Shown: positions 1-6,518 of the stretch, piece after piece
How positions within the stretch are numbered: position 1 is the first letter of the stretch
Layout: every line of letters begins with the position of its first letter
Origin: Bacteroidales bacterium
GTDB lineage: Bacteria > Bacteroidota > Bacteroidia > Bacteroidales > JAGOPY01
Direction: 5' to 3'
NCBI GenBank assembly: GCA_030638325.1
Contig: DAOWEV010000044.1
Span: 1 to 10,300 of the forward strand
Length of the DNA: 10,300 nt
Program-made: the position numbers and the translations under genes
Notes under the pieces: generated by a model
Told to the model about the DNA's origin: nothing
The model's input: the letters and a program-made list of their open reading frames with translations, nothing else
Databases searched by the model: none

Positions 1-1751
1 ACCTCTTCCTCCATATTCAATTCATTCCCAAGTTTCTTACCCACAAGAATAAATGAGAACATTTTCCAGTATTGAAGCATCACATTTAAAGCTTTGAGTT
101 CGCTGGTGGATTTTAATGTATTGGTGTTATCAAGGATCAGAACCGGTTCCGAGTCAGGTGGAAATAATCTTTCGAGAAAACCTGAAAGTGTAGCTGCGAA
201 GACAGGAAGGTCCCTGGTATCATCATGCCTGAAATCCGGGATGTTGTCAATATCATTGTCCTTAAGTTTCTCCGCAATGATATTGAATAACTCTATCAGT
301 TTAGTGTCATCCAATGCATGGTAAAATACCGGTCTTGTTTTCATTAGCATAACACCAAGTGAAAAAACAAAAGTTGTCTTTCCTGTTTTTCTATCACCGG
401 AAATAAAGACGCCCCTGCTGTTGCTGATAAGTTCCATTACGTGCCTGATCTCCTTTTCCCTGTCTGCCGGGATAAAATTAAATTCCGGAAGAGATAATAA
501 GCTGGCGGATTGTAAATCCTCATCTGACGAAACAGCAGTTTCAAAATTAAGGTGGTATTCATCTCCCCTTTCTCCTTTTCTGGTGATAATACCTGATTCA
601 ACAAGCTTTTTCAAGCGTTCCTGGATCGTCCTTTTCTTCAAAAATTTAAGTACGCTGTCCAATTCATTCCTATAAAAGATCCTGTGATCCTCATCTGATA
701 AAAATAATGCCCAACTAAGTCTTTCTTCTTCCGCTATCCTGGGAAATGTAGTACAAATATTTTTAAGGATCTTTTCATTCATGTTTTTATCTTCTGAATG
801 ACTTCCATCCGGAACCTCTTTTTCTTCTGCAATCTTGGCAGGACTTTCTAAAAGCGAGTCTGAGAAGTTTCGCTGATGGTAATTATAATAATATTCCACA
901 TTTTTAATGAAATTCTCAATTCCCTTAGTTTTTTTTGCACGTATGATGGCTGTGTCAATAGCATTTCTGATTTCCCTGAAGTTTCCGGGCCAGGATCGTT
1001 TGATTACCATTGGTGATAGCCTTAAGGCAATGCGTTGTGCCACGTAAATAACCGGATTTTCACCTGTTGGAGTTTCAATGTCTTCGTTTGCTTGTTTTTC
1101 AAAAACAATGTTGATGACTTCATCTTTATCACGCCTTTTCTGCAGAGCTGAGTGAGCGAAAAATTGAACAGCAGCATGAACATCTTCACCTCTTTTGTCA
1201 ACACCCGGAACTTCCACCTGCTTGCCTAACCTGCTGAGTAAAGCCAGACGCAGGCTATCTTTTGACCGGTCGGTAGCACAGATCACGATCACATTCCCGG
1301 TGGAATAATTGTTATTTGATCCAAGCCTTCTCGCTTCATGGGTTTCAGGATCAATGGCTCGCAGGAGCATTGACTGTACTTCGGTGGGGATATCACCAAT
1401 CTCATCCAGAAAAAGAATGCCGTTATTGGCTTTCTCAAACAAGCCCTGTTTATCTTTATAGGCACCCGTGAAGGAACCTCTTACATGGCCAAAAAGCTCA
1501 CTTATTGCTATTGTGGGAGTAAGTCCGGCACAGTTCAGACTTAAAAAAGGACCTTTTAATGGTGAGAACTCCTTAAAAACTTTATAATAATAACGTGCAA
1601 CAAATTCTTTACCAGCACCGGATGGTCCAAAAAGGATGCAGGGCCTGCCATGATATGCATAATCATAGATCTCGGCATGGATTTCTTTCATAACCGGACT
1701 GGTTATGTTAAAACCTTCCTGAAAAATAATAGAAGAAGTTTTCTTTGTCAT
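1..1751 (-). CDS. Sigma-54 activator AAA+ / winged-helix / STAND-like NTPase fusion (3' end outside window)
   Basis: The frame is open from the ATG at 1751 to the left edge, so 583 residues are visible and the C-terminus is missing. Residues about 15-275 form the AAA+ core of bacterial enhancer-binding proteins: Walker A GPSGAGKE (42-49), sigma-54 contact loop GSFTGA (92-97; the family consensus is GAFTGA), Walker B FLDEIGD with D116/E117, an arginine-finger region LLSRLG (R174) and WPGNFREI (254-261). Such proteins hydrolyse ATP to open sigma-54 polymerase. No N-terminal receiver or GAF domain precedes the core and no Fis-type HTH is seen. Instead a charged linker leads to a winged-helix-like region (about 324-400) and a second NTPase (from about 423) that opens FIPADREKEI, with Walker A GDRKTGKTT (452-460) and Walker B-like PVLILD (536-541), as in AAA_16/STAND ATPases. 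It is third in the operon with the two GHKL ATPases. No good ribosome site precedes 1751. An in-frame ATG at 1814, two bases after the upstream stop, would add 21 residues by translational coupling. Domain calls are confident; the sensory role is inferred. Confidence 0.9.
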   Translation of the reverse strand, partial: MTKKTSSIIFQEGFNITSPVMKEIHAEIYDYAYHGRPCILFGPSGAGKEFVARYYYKVFKEFSPLKGPFLSLNCAGLTPTIAISELFGHVRGSFTGAYKDKQGLFEKANNGILFLDEIGDIPTEVQSMLLRAIDPETHEARRLGSNNNYSTGNVIVICATDRSKDSLRLALLSRLGKQVEVPGVDKRGEDVHAAVQFFAHSALQKRRDKDEVINIVFEKQANEDIETPTGENPVIYVAQRIALRLSPMVIKRSWPGNFREIRNAIDTAIIRAKKTKGIENFIKNVEYYYNYHQRNFSDSLLESPAKIAEEKEVPDGSHSEDKNMNEKILKNICTTFPRIAEEERLSWALFLSDEDHRIFYRNELDSVLKFLKKRTIQERLKKLVESGIITRKGERGDEYHLNFETAVSSDEDLQSASLLSLPEFNFIPADREKEIRHVMELISNSRGVFISGDRKTGKTTFVFSLGVMLMKTRPVFYHALDDTKLIELFNIIAEKLKDNDIDNIPDFRHDDTRDLPVFAATLSGFLERLFPPDSEPVLILDNTNTLKSTSELKALNVMLQYWKMFSFILVGKKLGNELNMEEE

Positions 1752-1802
1752 TGCAGTTTCAGCTATTTTTAAGTAAATATACTTGGATTTTTTTAACCTG
1801 CA

Positions 1803-1818
1803 AATAATGATCATTATT
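1803..1818. repeat. 16-bp perfect palindrome at the gene 2/gene 3 junction
   Basis: AATAATGATCATTATT reads identically on both strands. It overlaps two bases of the stop codon of the second GHKL gene and contains the alternative ATG (1814) of the activator gene. It could be an operator or a small RNA hairpin affecting translation of the third gene. At this AT content it could also be chance, and it has no T-tract to suggest termination. Confidence 0.35.
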
Positions 1819-3736
1819 ATGCTACTCTTGAGTTGATCAAATGATCGATCAACGCTTTTCTCATGCCTGATGCAGTTTTTTCCTTTACCAGGTGATACAG
1901 AGGTGAATATGGTACCAGGAGTTTCTGACACATGGCAAGTTCATGGGCTACATAGGTCATAGTATAATAAGCCCTGTGTTTGCTATCGCTCGCTATAAGG
2001 AACTGTATGACAGGATGATCCAGCCTTATTCCAAGTATTATATCTATCTGCTCGTAATAGTGGTCTGTTTCTTTTCTCTCTTTTTCCTCAAAATTGGTCA
2101 CAAACTGATCTGAAAGTGGTTCTCCACCCTGGTTGAACAGGCCTGTGGATATATAAGCTCCCTTTTCTTTTACTTCAAAAAAGGTAGGCTTGATATTTCT
2201 AACAGGTATATCGATAGTTTCAGAGATTACCATTTTTATCTCTTCATTTTCAAGGATACTACTGATTTCGAGCAATAATGCCATCTGATCGCGGTCCAGT
2301 TTTTTTTCACCTACAAATCTACATTCTGGTGAAAGGGCAGACTTATTCACTATCATTCTGTCAACCAGTTCTTTGATCTTTTCGCTGTTGATCCTGATCG
2401 TATCAAGATCAACTATATCAACAAAGATACAGCGAAACAGCTTGCTGTAAAATTCAGGAGCTCCATTAAAGGCTTTGCATGTATTTGGTAACACTATAAA
2501 GTCATGTTTAAAATTCCCCCCGAGCCATACAAGATTTGTCTTTTGTTCAGAAAAATAAAGTGGAAGATCTTCACTAAGCATCTTTGTAAAATCAAACAGT
2601 GAATATTTTTCTCTGCTATCGCATACCTCATAAACTTTTGCCTGGGCAAGCATCTTGATAACAATCCCTGTCGTTTTATTATCCTTAAAGCGGGTGGGAT
2701 CTTGCAGGTACTCGCCTATTTTATCTCTGAATATGAACTGGTTCGCCACTATCACATCTTTGTTGAAATCCTTTGTAAGAATATCCTTCAATTTCTCCAT
2801 AAGCATTTCATTAAGAAATGTTACAGATTCCCGGAAATTTTTATCCAGGTAAAATGAGTCCCTGCTTATGGTCACTCTTAAATTATTATTATTGATTGTG
2901 GCGCTGGACCCAGGAACATAAGGAGTTTCTTTAGAATAAAAATCAAGAAGGTTTCCTTTCAAATTGTGACCACCATTGGGGAAGCTATTAACAGGTAGCC
3001 TTATGATATACTCATATTTACAGAGTATTGACACATAATCTTTCCAGTTGAGCCTCCCGGAAAGAAATCCTGACATGTTTGTTCTGGCAAATATTTTGTT
3101 CTTCTCGTCCCTTGCAGTGGCCCAAACAGACCTAAAAGAATCCCCATTGATCTTTATATTACAGGGATAATATTTTAATGCCTTTTTTGCAAAGTATATG
3201 CATTTATCCACACTCCCGGGATCATCGAACCACACCTCTATCCTGGTCTTATATTTTGTTCGTTTACGTAATATGTTTGTCCTGATCTCCGGTCTTTTCT
3301 CCGATTCCTTAACAAGAAAAGATATTTCAACCGCATGGCCTTCACAGTTCGTAGTCACTTTTACTTTTTGGGTTCCAAGTTTTGGATTGAATATTGAAAA
3401 AAATCCGATGCCGAACATTCCTATTTTGGATGGGTCTTTATCCTTATCCGTGCCACCCAGAGTCAATAAAAGTTTGATCTTTTTCCTGTCCAAACCCTCT
3501 CCATAATCAGTTATACTTATCATGTTCCTGTGTGTAATGATTTCGCCTCTCCTTTTTTCCATTGGAGAATCAGAAGGATAACTGTCGATCAGATTCTGGA
3601 TAAGTTCCCCAAATCCCCTCCCGGGATTACTACCAAACTGACTCTTTATCAGCTTTTTGTATCCTTCATCTATATCTATCTCCAAACCTTTAAGCAAGGT
3701 TATGGTTTCAAGTATATTTTTGCGCCTGTTTTTCAT
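1817..3736 (-). CDS. GHKL (Bergerat-fold, Hsp90-like) ATPase, second of tandem pair
   Basis: This is a 639-residue protein with an N-terminal GHKL ATPase domain. The N-box GELIQNLIDS contributes E44 (predicted catalytic base), N48 and D51 for Mg-ATP binding. The G1 box is TDYGEGLD (D77, G79, G81) and the G2 glycine-rich lid is GMFGIGFF (G106, G109, G111). All canonical ATP-binding residues are present, so it should be an active ATPase. The middle (about 150-330) looks like the transducer/S5-like region of Hsp90-like proteins, including LRVTISRDSF. Near the end is an HP motif (574-575) in a segment LDHPVIQFLI, shared with the upstream gene product. No signal peptide or membrane segment is seen, so it is cytoplasmic. 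The start has AGGA (3743-3746) six bases upstream. It lies 39 nt after the first GHKL gene, in the same operon. It lacks the toprim domain of GyrB/ParE, does not read as HtpG, and no histidine-kinase phosphoacceptor region is seen. The biological substrate is unknown. Confidence 0.9.
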   Translation of the reverse strand: MKNRRKNILETITLLKGLEIDIDEGYKKLIKSQFGSNPGRGFGELIQNLIDSYPSDSPMEKRRGEIITHRNMISITDYGEGLDRKKIKLLLTLGGTDKDKDPSKIGMFGIGFFSIFNPKLGTQKVKVTTNCEGHAVEISFLVKESEKRPEIRTNILRKRTKYKTRIEVWFDDPGSVDKCIYFAKKALKYYPCNIKINGDSFRSVWATARDEKNKIFARTNMSGFLSGRLNWKDYVSILCKYEYIIRLPVNSFPNGGHNLKGNLLDFYSKETPYVPGSSATINNNNLRVTISRDSFYLDKNFRESVTFLNEMLMEKLKDILTKDFNKDVIVANQFIFRDKIGEYLQDPTRFKDNKTTGIVIKMLAQAKVYEVCDSREKYSLFDFTKMLSEDLPLYFSEQKTNLVWLGGNFKHDFIVLPNTCKAFNGAPEFYSKLFRCIFVDIVDLDTIRINSEKIKELVDRMIVNKSALSPECRFVGEKKLDRDQMALLLEISSILENEEIKMVISETIDIPVRNIKPTFFEVKEKGAYISTGLFNQGGEPLSDQFVTNFEEKERKETDHYYEQIDIILGIRLDHPVIQFLIASDSKHRAYYTMTYVAHELAMCQKLLVPYSPLYHLVKEKTASGMRKALIDHLINSRVA

Positions 3737-3775
3737 GATAAATCCTATTTTAGTGATTATAAAAACAATAAGGTT

Positions 3776-5680
3776 TTAATTCTTACTGAAATCAAATTCA
3801 TGATCTTTTAACAACTTCCACATTGATCTTTTTAACCTGTTAAGCTCGTCATAACTCTTTTTACCACCGGTTCCCTCCCGGAATTCTACCCTGGTCATGA
3901 CATCCAGAAGTAAAAGATCTTCACGTCTCTCTGAACTCAAATGAGAAAGGATCCTGTTATCCTCCGTTAAGCACATCGCAACTGCCCAGTGAGCTGCAAG
4001 TTTTGGAGCCTTTAGTGATAATTTCACCAGCTTTTTCACATCCGGGTGATATAGGTTCAATATCACCGTATCATTGTTCACTATAAACCTGTGTGTTTTG
4101 CATGGTGTTTTGCCATCTTTCCCAACAAGATAATTGACTTTCCACGTTAATTTTCTGAAATCATTGCTGGCATCCTTTATCTCCCGGGGGATATCATCAA
4201 AATCGATTTTACTTTTACCTATTGAACCTGATTCACTTGAAGTATTTCGATCCCAACCGAAATTAGAATCAAGATTCTCTTTTACCACCTCCAGATCGAT
4301 GCCCAGACCCTCCTCAAATTTTAAATCCTGTTCGGTCAGTGGAGGGCATGAAGTAGATGGGGCTTCTATTACAACATCATTCAAGCTTAGGTTGACAAGT
4401 TCTTTTTGAAAATATTTCTTGAGAAAATTGAGGCTATATGCAGGTTGATCGATTGTGAGTACCGGTCCGTCAAAAAATGAATAATCAACACCTGTGTTTT
4501 CGGTTTCAGCAAGGTAGATATTTCCTGTTTCGGTAACCATTTTTTCGAGACCGGCAAGAGAGACCTTTTTATGATCAAAGATGTTGAATACAGGGAAGTT
4601 ACCCCATGATGCCTCCAGATGCGGCCAGAACATGATAAGTTCCACCACCATTTCTTCAATCCTTGAAATTTTCGGACCAGAATCTCTTAATCTGCCTGCC
4701 TGCCAATTTTTTATAAGAAGTTCAAAATAATCGGGGAAAACATTTTTTCTAAGATGCCTAACGAGAGGTATTAAAACATCCTCATTACTCAAACAGTGCC
4801 TTCCAAAGGGCAATTCAAGATCAAGGCTGTCTACGCGTATCCTTAAATTGGGCAGGTTAAAAGAATTCGTAAGATCATGGGTGAGCAGATTATATTGATC
4901 AGATATAAATACCCTGTTCTGGTATATTTCATGTGAAGCAGGGCCTATACCAAGTATGATCTCAAATTCATTTCCTTCAGATATAAAATTAGTAGAATGG
5001 CCAAACAACTCAGTATCAGCTGACCATTCTTCCCCTATCCTCTCCTTATACTCTTCTTTTTTATTTTCTTTGTCTTCAGGAAAGCAAACATACGTATCAA
5101 GAGGAAGATAACGGGTATATTTTCTCAGGATCCCATGAAGCTTTTTTAATACATTTATCAGCTTTTCTTTCTTTTTAAAAGTGATGGCAAATAGTGTCCC
5201 ATGTTCGGGTACCTGGCTTACTTTATTCAGCCTGATAGGTTTTTCCTCAAGCAGCGAGCCTGTTTCAACTTCCCAACATTCGGCTCCTGTTGATGTTTGC
5301 ACAAAAAATTTTGTTTGGCAGGGAATAGCAGCTATACTCATTTTACCTATCCCGAACATGCCAATTGCTCTTCGTGGACCTCCCTTTTTCCGTGAGCGGT
5401 ATATGGTAAAAAAATCATGCATTCCCTGTCTGTCCATCCCATGACCATTATCCTTAACAAAGATGGTGGTCTCTTTACTGTTTTCTTCCCCCCATATTTC
5501 ACAAAGATTCGCTTTTGCATCATAAGCATTTACCACATATTCCCTGATCCATTCATCTGGATCTGAGAACTGGGCACACATATCTTTTTTAAGATGCATT
5601 GTGTCAGTACTTATACCGTCCTGACTTATTTTGTTAAGCTCTTCTGTTAGTTTTTTTCTTGTGATTTTTTCTTTTTTCAT
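3776..5680 (-). CDS. GHKL (Bergerat-fold, Hsp90-like) ATPase, first of tandem pair
   Basis: This 634-residue cytoplasmic protein opens the operon. I start it at the ATG at 5680 because GGAGGT lies four bases upstream. The ATG at 5692 would add MEVI but overlaps that ribosome site. The GHKL ATPase has an N-box WIREYVVNAYDAKA (E47, N51, D54), a G1 box VKDNGHGMD (D77, G79, G81) and a G2 lid IGMFGIGKMS (G107, G110, G112), all intact. A serine/arginine/lysine-rich lid segment (YRSRKKGGPRR) precedes G2. The middle contains LRIRVDSLDLELPFGRH, comparable in place to LRVTISRDSF in the second gene. The C-terminal part has LNLYHPDVKKLVKL (HP at 545-546) followed by an alanine-rich helix, again like the second protein. 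The two are therefore probably diverged paralogues that may act as a heteromer (inference). A sigma-54-type promoter sits just upstream. The function is unknown; Hsp90-like or MORC/MutL-like remodelling of protein or DNA are the family precedents. Confidence 0.9.
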   Translation of the reverse strand: MKKEKITRKKLTEELNKISQDGISTDTMHLKKDMCAQFSDPDEWIREYVVNAYDAKANLCEIWGEENSKETTIFVKDNGHGMDRQGMHDFFTIYRSRKKGGPRRAIGMFGIGKMSIAAIPCQTKFFVQTSTGAECWEVETGSLLEEKPIRLNKVSQVPEHGTLFAITFKKKEKLINVLKKLHGILRKYTRYLPLDTYVCFPEDKENKKEEYKERIGEEWSADTELFGHSTNFISEGNEFEIILGIGPASHEIYQNRVFISDQYNLLTHDLTNSFNLPNLRIRVDSLDLELPFGRHCLSNEDVLIPLVRHLRKNVFPDYFELLIKNWQAGRLRDSGPKISRIEEMVVELIMFWPHLEASWGNFPVFNIFDHKKVSLAGLEKMVTETGNIYLAETENTGVDYSFFDGPVLTIDQPAYSLNFLKKYFQKELVNLSLNDVVIEAPSTSCPPLTEQDLKFEEGLGIDLEVVKENLDSNFGWDRNTSSESGSIGKSKIDFDDIPREIKDASNDFRKLTWKVNYLVGKDGKTPCKTHRFIVNNDTVILNLYHPDVKKLVKLSLKAPKLAAHWAVAMCLTEDNRILSHLSSERREDLLLLDVMTRVEFREGTGGKKSYDELNRLKRSMWKLLKDHEFDFSKN

Positions 5681-5684
5681 GATG

Positions 5685-5690
5685 ACCTCC
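5685..5690 (-). promoter_or_regulatory. Shine-Dalgarno site of the first GHKL gene
   Basis: Read on the minus strand this is GGAGGT, followed by CATC and the ATG at 5680. It decides the start. The upstream in-frame ATG at 5692 overlaps the ribosome site itself and has no comparable motif before it. A strong Shine-Dalgarno sequence is noticeable, because the two T9SS cargo genes in this window rely on A-rich leaders without one, as is common in Bacteroidota. Confidence 0.75.
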
Positions 5691-5718
5691 ATTATTGTTA
5701 TGATTGCAATTAACGGAG

Positions 5719-5734
5719 TGCAAGCATGGTGCCG
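5719..5734 (-). promoter_or_regulatory. Sigma-54 (RpoN) -24/-12 promoter of the three-gene operon
   Basis: The minus strand reads CGGCACCATGCTTGCA, against the consensus TGGCACGnnnnTTGCW. The invariant GG and GC are separated by exactly the required 10 bases, and GGCAC and TTGCA are intact. Only the leading T and the G after GGCAC differ. The predicted start of transcription is near 5709, giving a leader of about 28 nt before the ATG at 5680. The match gains weight because the operon itself encodes a sigma-54 activator AAA+ domain with a GSFTGA loop. Confidence 0.75.
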
Positions 5735-5747
5735 TCAATTTTAATAT

Positions 5748-5760
5748 ACAGATTATCTGT
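5748..5760. promoter_or_regulatory. Inverted repeat just upstream of the sigma-54 promoter (possible operator)
   Basis: ACAGAT-T-ATCTGT is a perfect inverted repeat with six-base arms, at about -39 to -51 from the predicted transcription start. It is flanked by a direct repeat GTCAATT (plus strand, 5734-5740 and 5759-5765). Its position suits a regulator site or an auxiliary activator site. The binding protein is unknown; the winged-helix region of the operon's own activator is one candidate. Confidence 0.4.
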
Positions 5761-5798
5761 CAATTAGGAAGGCTTTGGGAATACAGACAGGACAAATC

Positions 5799-5816
5799 TG
5801 CGCGATGATTGCGCGA
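5799..5816. promoter_or_regulatory. TGCGCGA repeat pair, possible upstream activating sequence
   Basis: TGCGCGA occurs twice with start points 11 bases apart, about one helical turn. The central part also reads as an imperfect inverted repeat (GCGCGAT-G-ATTGCGC, six of seven positions paired). It is centred about 98 bp upstream of the predicted sigma-54 transcription start, within the usual range for enhancer-binding-protein sites. It is GC-rich compared with its surroundings. The role is inferred from position only. Confidence 0.4.
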
Positions 5817-5892
5817 ACCTGGCTCCATCCGCCACTAATGAATAGATCGGTACTCTATGCCTTATCATTCGGACTTTTGGCGGGCTCCCTTT

Positions 5893-6111
5893 TCAATATT
5901 CATTGGCTTCGCGCTCATCTTCCTGTTGTATGGAAGTAGTGTCAACACCCCACCGGAGGTCAACGATTTCGAGTTTGATACGTCGTTTTTGGAGTTCTTC
6001 CTCTACCCTAGGAAAAGCAATTTGTTTCAGGTAATCCCACTCTGCCTGCATATCGGCAAAGATGCTGCTGATAAAGATGGAAAAGGTTCTCTATGGAGTA
6101 AATTCCGGCAT
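5893..6111 (-). pseudogene. Broken N-terminal fragment of a DUF4062 protein
   Basis: From the ATG at 6111 the frame reads MPEFTP, then TAG, then RTFSIFISSIFADMQAEWDYL, a run of KQIAFPRVEEELQKRR, and IVDLRWGVDTTSIQQ, ending at TGA (5893-5895). This is the recognisable start of DUF4062 (typical RTFRIFISSTF.DM.AERD.L..FP...VDLRWGV), a domain found at the N-terminus of STAND/NACHT and WD40 or TPR proteins. The amber codon at position 7 probably arose from CAG (Gln). The homology stops after VDLRWGV plus about 14 residues, so the rest of the domain and any ATPase module are gone. The fragment points the same way as the downstream operon and ends about 210 bp before its start codon. It is either a decayed gene or one truncated when neighbouring DNA arrived; a selenium-free readthrough explanation is unnecessary because the 3' part is missing anyway. 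Confidence 0.8.
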
Positions 6112-6335
6112 AATTGTTTATTTGTTATGAAAATACGAAAATTTCTTTGGGATTAACACGTTTGATTTCTCACTCTGCTCAAGAGAGCACTTTACTCAGC
6201 TTGAAAACGTTTGATACCAGATCAAGAATTTATCTTTCAATAATCATAGGAATAAACTCCGGGGTTCCGAGTCATCAGGAGACCCAATAATACTACAGGA
6301 GACGGGGAAAAATGGAAGAATAACTAACTCCTTAA
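6112..6335. other. Intergenic stretch with no recognisable gene
   Basis: I find no open frame with recognisable content on either strand. Minor features are the direct repeat ACGTTTGAT (6158-6166 and 6207-6215) and a small perfect hairpin TGCTC-AAGA-GAGCA (6176-6189) without a T-tract. The AT-rich sequence upstream of the DUF4062 fragment may hold its former promoter, but no clear Bacteroidota -33/-7 pair is visible. Confidence 0.5.
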
Positions 6336-6355
6336 CCCCGACATGAATGCCGGGG
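6336..6355. repeat. REP-like GC-rich hairpin
   Basis: The arms CCCCGACA and TGCCGGGG (one mismatch) enclose a TGAA loop. They are flanked by the short inverted tetramers AACT (6326-6329) and AGTT (6358-6361). A CCCCG...CGGGG hairpin with a short loop in an intergenic region resembles dispersed palindromic REP-type elements. Only one copy is present in this window, so its repetitive nature is inferred. It could also help terminate transcription from the right, though no T-run follows on the minus strand. Confidence 0.5.
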
Positions 6356-6407
6356 CTAGTTAATCGTCTATACATATTCCGAAATCCGAAGCTTGTTAAC
6401 AACCCCC

Positions 6408-6512
6408 ATCTCCCATCTTCCGACTTCGGTCTTCCTATTTCCGACTTCTGTCTTCGGTCTTCTGTCTTCTGTCTTCTCTCAACTCTAAGCTCTCAACTCT
6501 CAACTCTCTTAA
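6408..6512. repeat. Degenerate 7-bp tandem repeat (15 units)
   Basis: The whole stretch divides without gaps into heptamers. The left part is made of variants of GTCTTCT (ATCTTCC, GACTTCG, GTCTTCC, GACTTCT, three consecutive perfect GTCTTCT at 6457-6477). The right part is made of CTCAACT (6478-6484, 6492-6498, 6499-6505) with one CTAAGCT. The plus strand is pyrimidine-rich throughout. It ends seven bases before the stop of the T9SS cargo gene. The phase is kept across the change of unit, which indicates growth by slippage. There is no spacer structure, so it is not a CRISPR. Confidence 0.8.
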
Positions 6513-6518
6513 AAAAAG

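Noticed and set aside
94..675. Two short plus-strand open frames at the left edge
   Set aside because: They are antisense to the continuous minus-strand activator/NTPase frame, which carries a P-loop and Walker B-like strand at exactly these positions.
1817..2020. HELAM near the C-terminus of the second GHKL protein as a zinc metallopeptidase motif
   Set aside because: The HExxH second histidine is missing and no third zinc ligand is apparent; the segment sits in the region shared with the first GHKL protein.
1817..5680. The GHKL genes as gyrB/parE, htpG, mutL or histidine kinases
   Set aside because: No toprim domain, no H-box or receiver partner, and the sequence outside the ATP-binding boxes does not read as HtpG or MutL; the operon context also differs.
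5681..5692. ATG at 5692 as the start of the first GHKL gene
   Set aside because: The GGAGGT ribosome site lies immediately after it and is properly spaced for the ATG at 5680.
5857..6156. Plus-strand open frame of 99 codons that could look like a membrane protein
   Set aside because: It lies antisense to the DUF4062 remnant, whose minus-strand translation matches the family; the hydrophobic run is its shadow.
6176..6189. Hairpin TGCTC-AAGA-GAGCA as an intrinsic terminator
   Set aside because: The stem is only five pairs and no T-tract follows on either strand.
6408..6512. Heptamer tract as a CRISPR array
   Set aside because: Units are 7 bp with no spacers and no cas genes are nearby.
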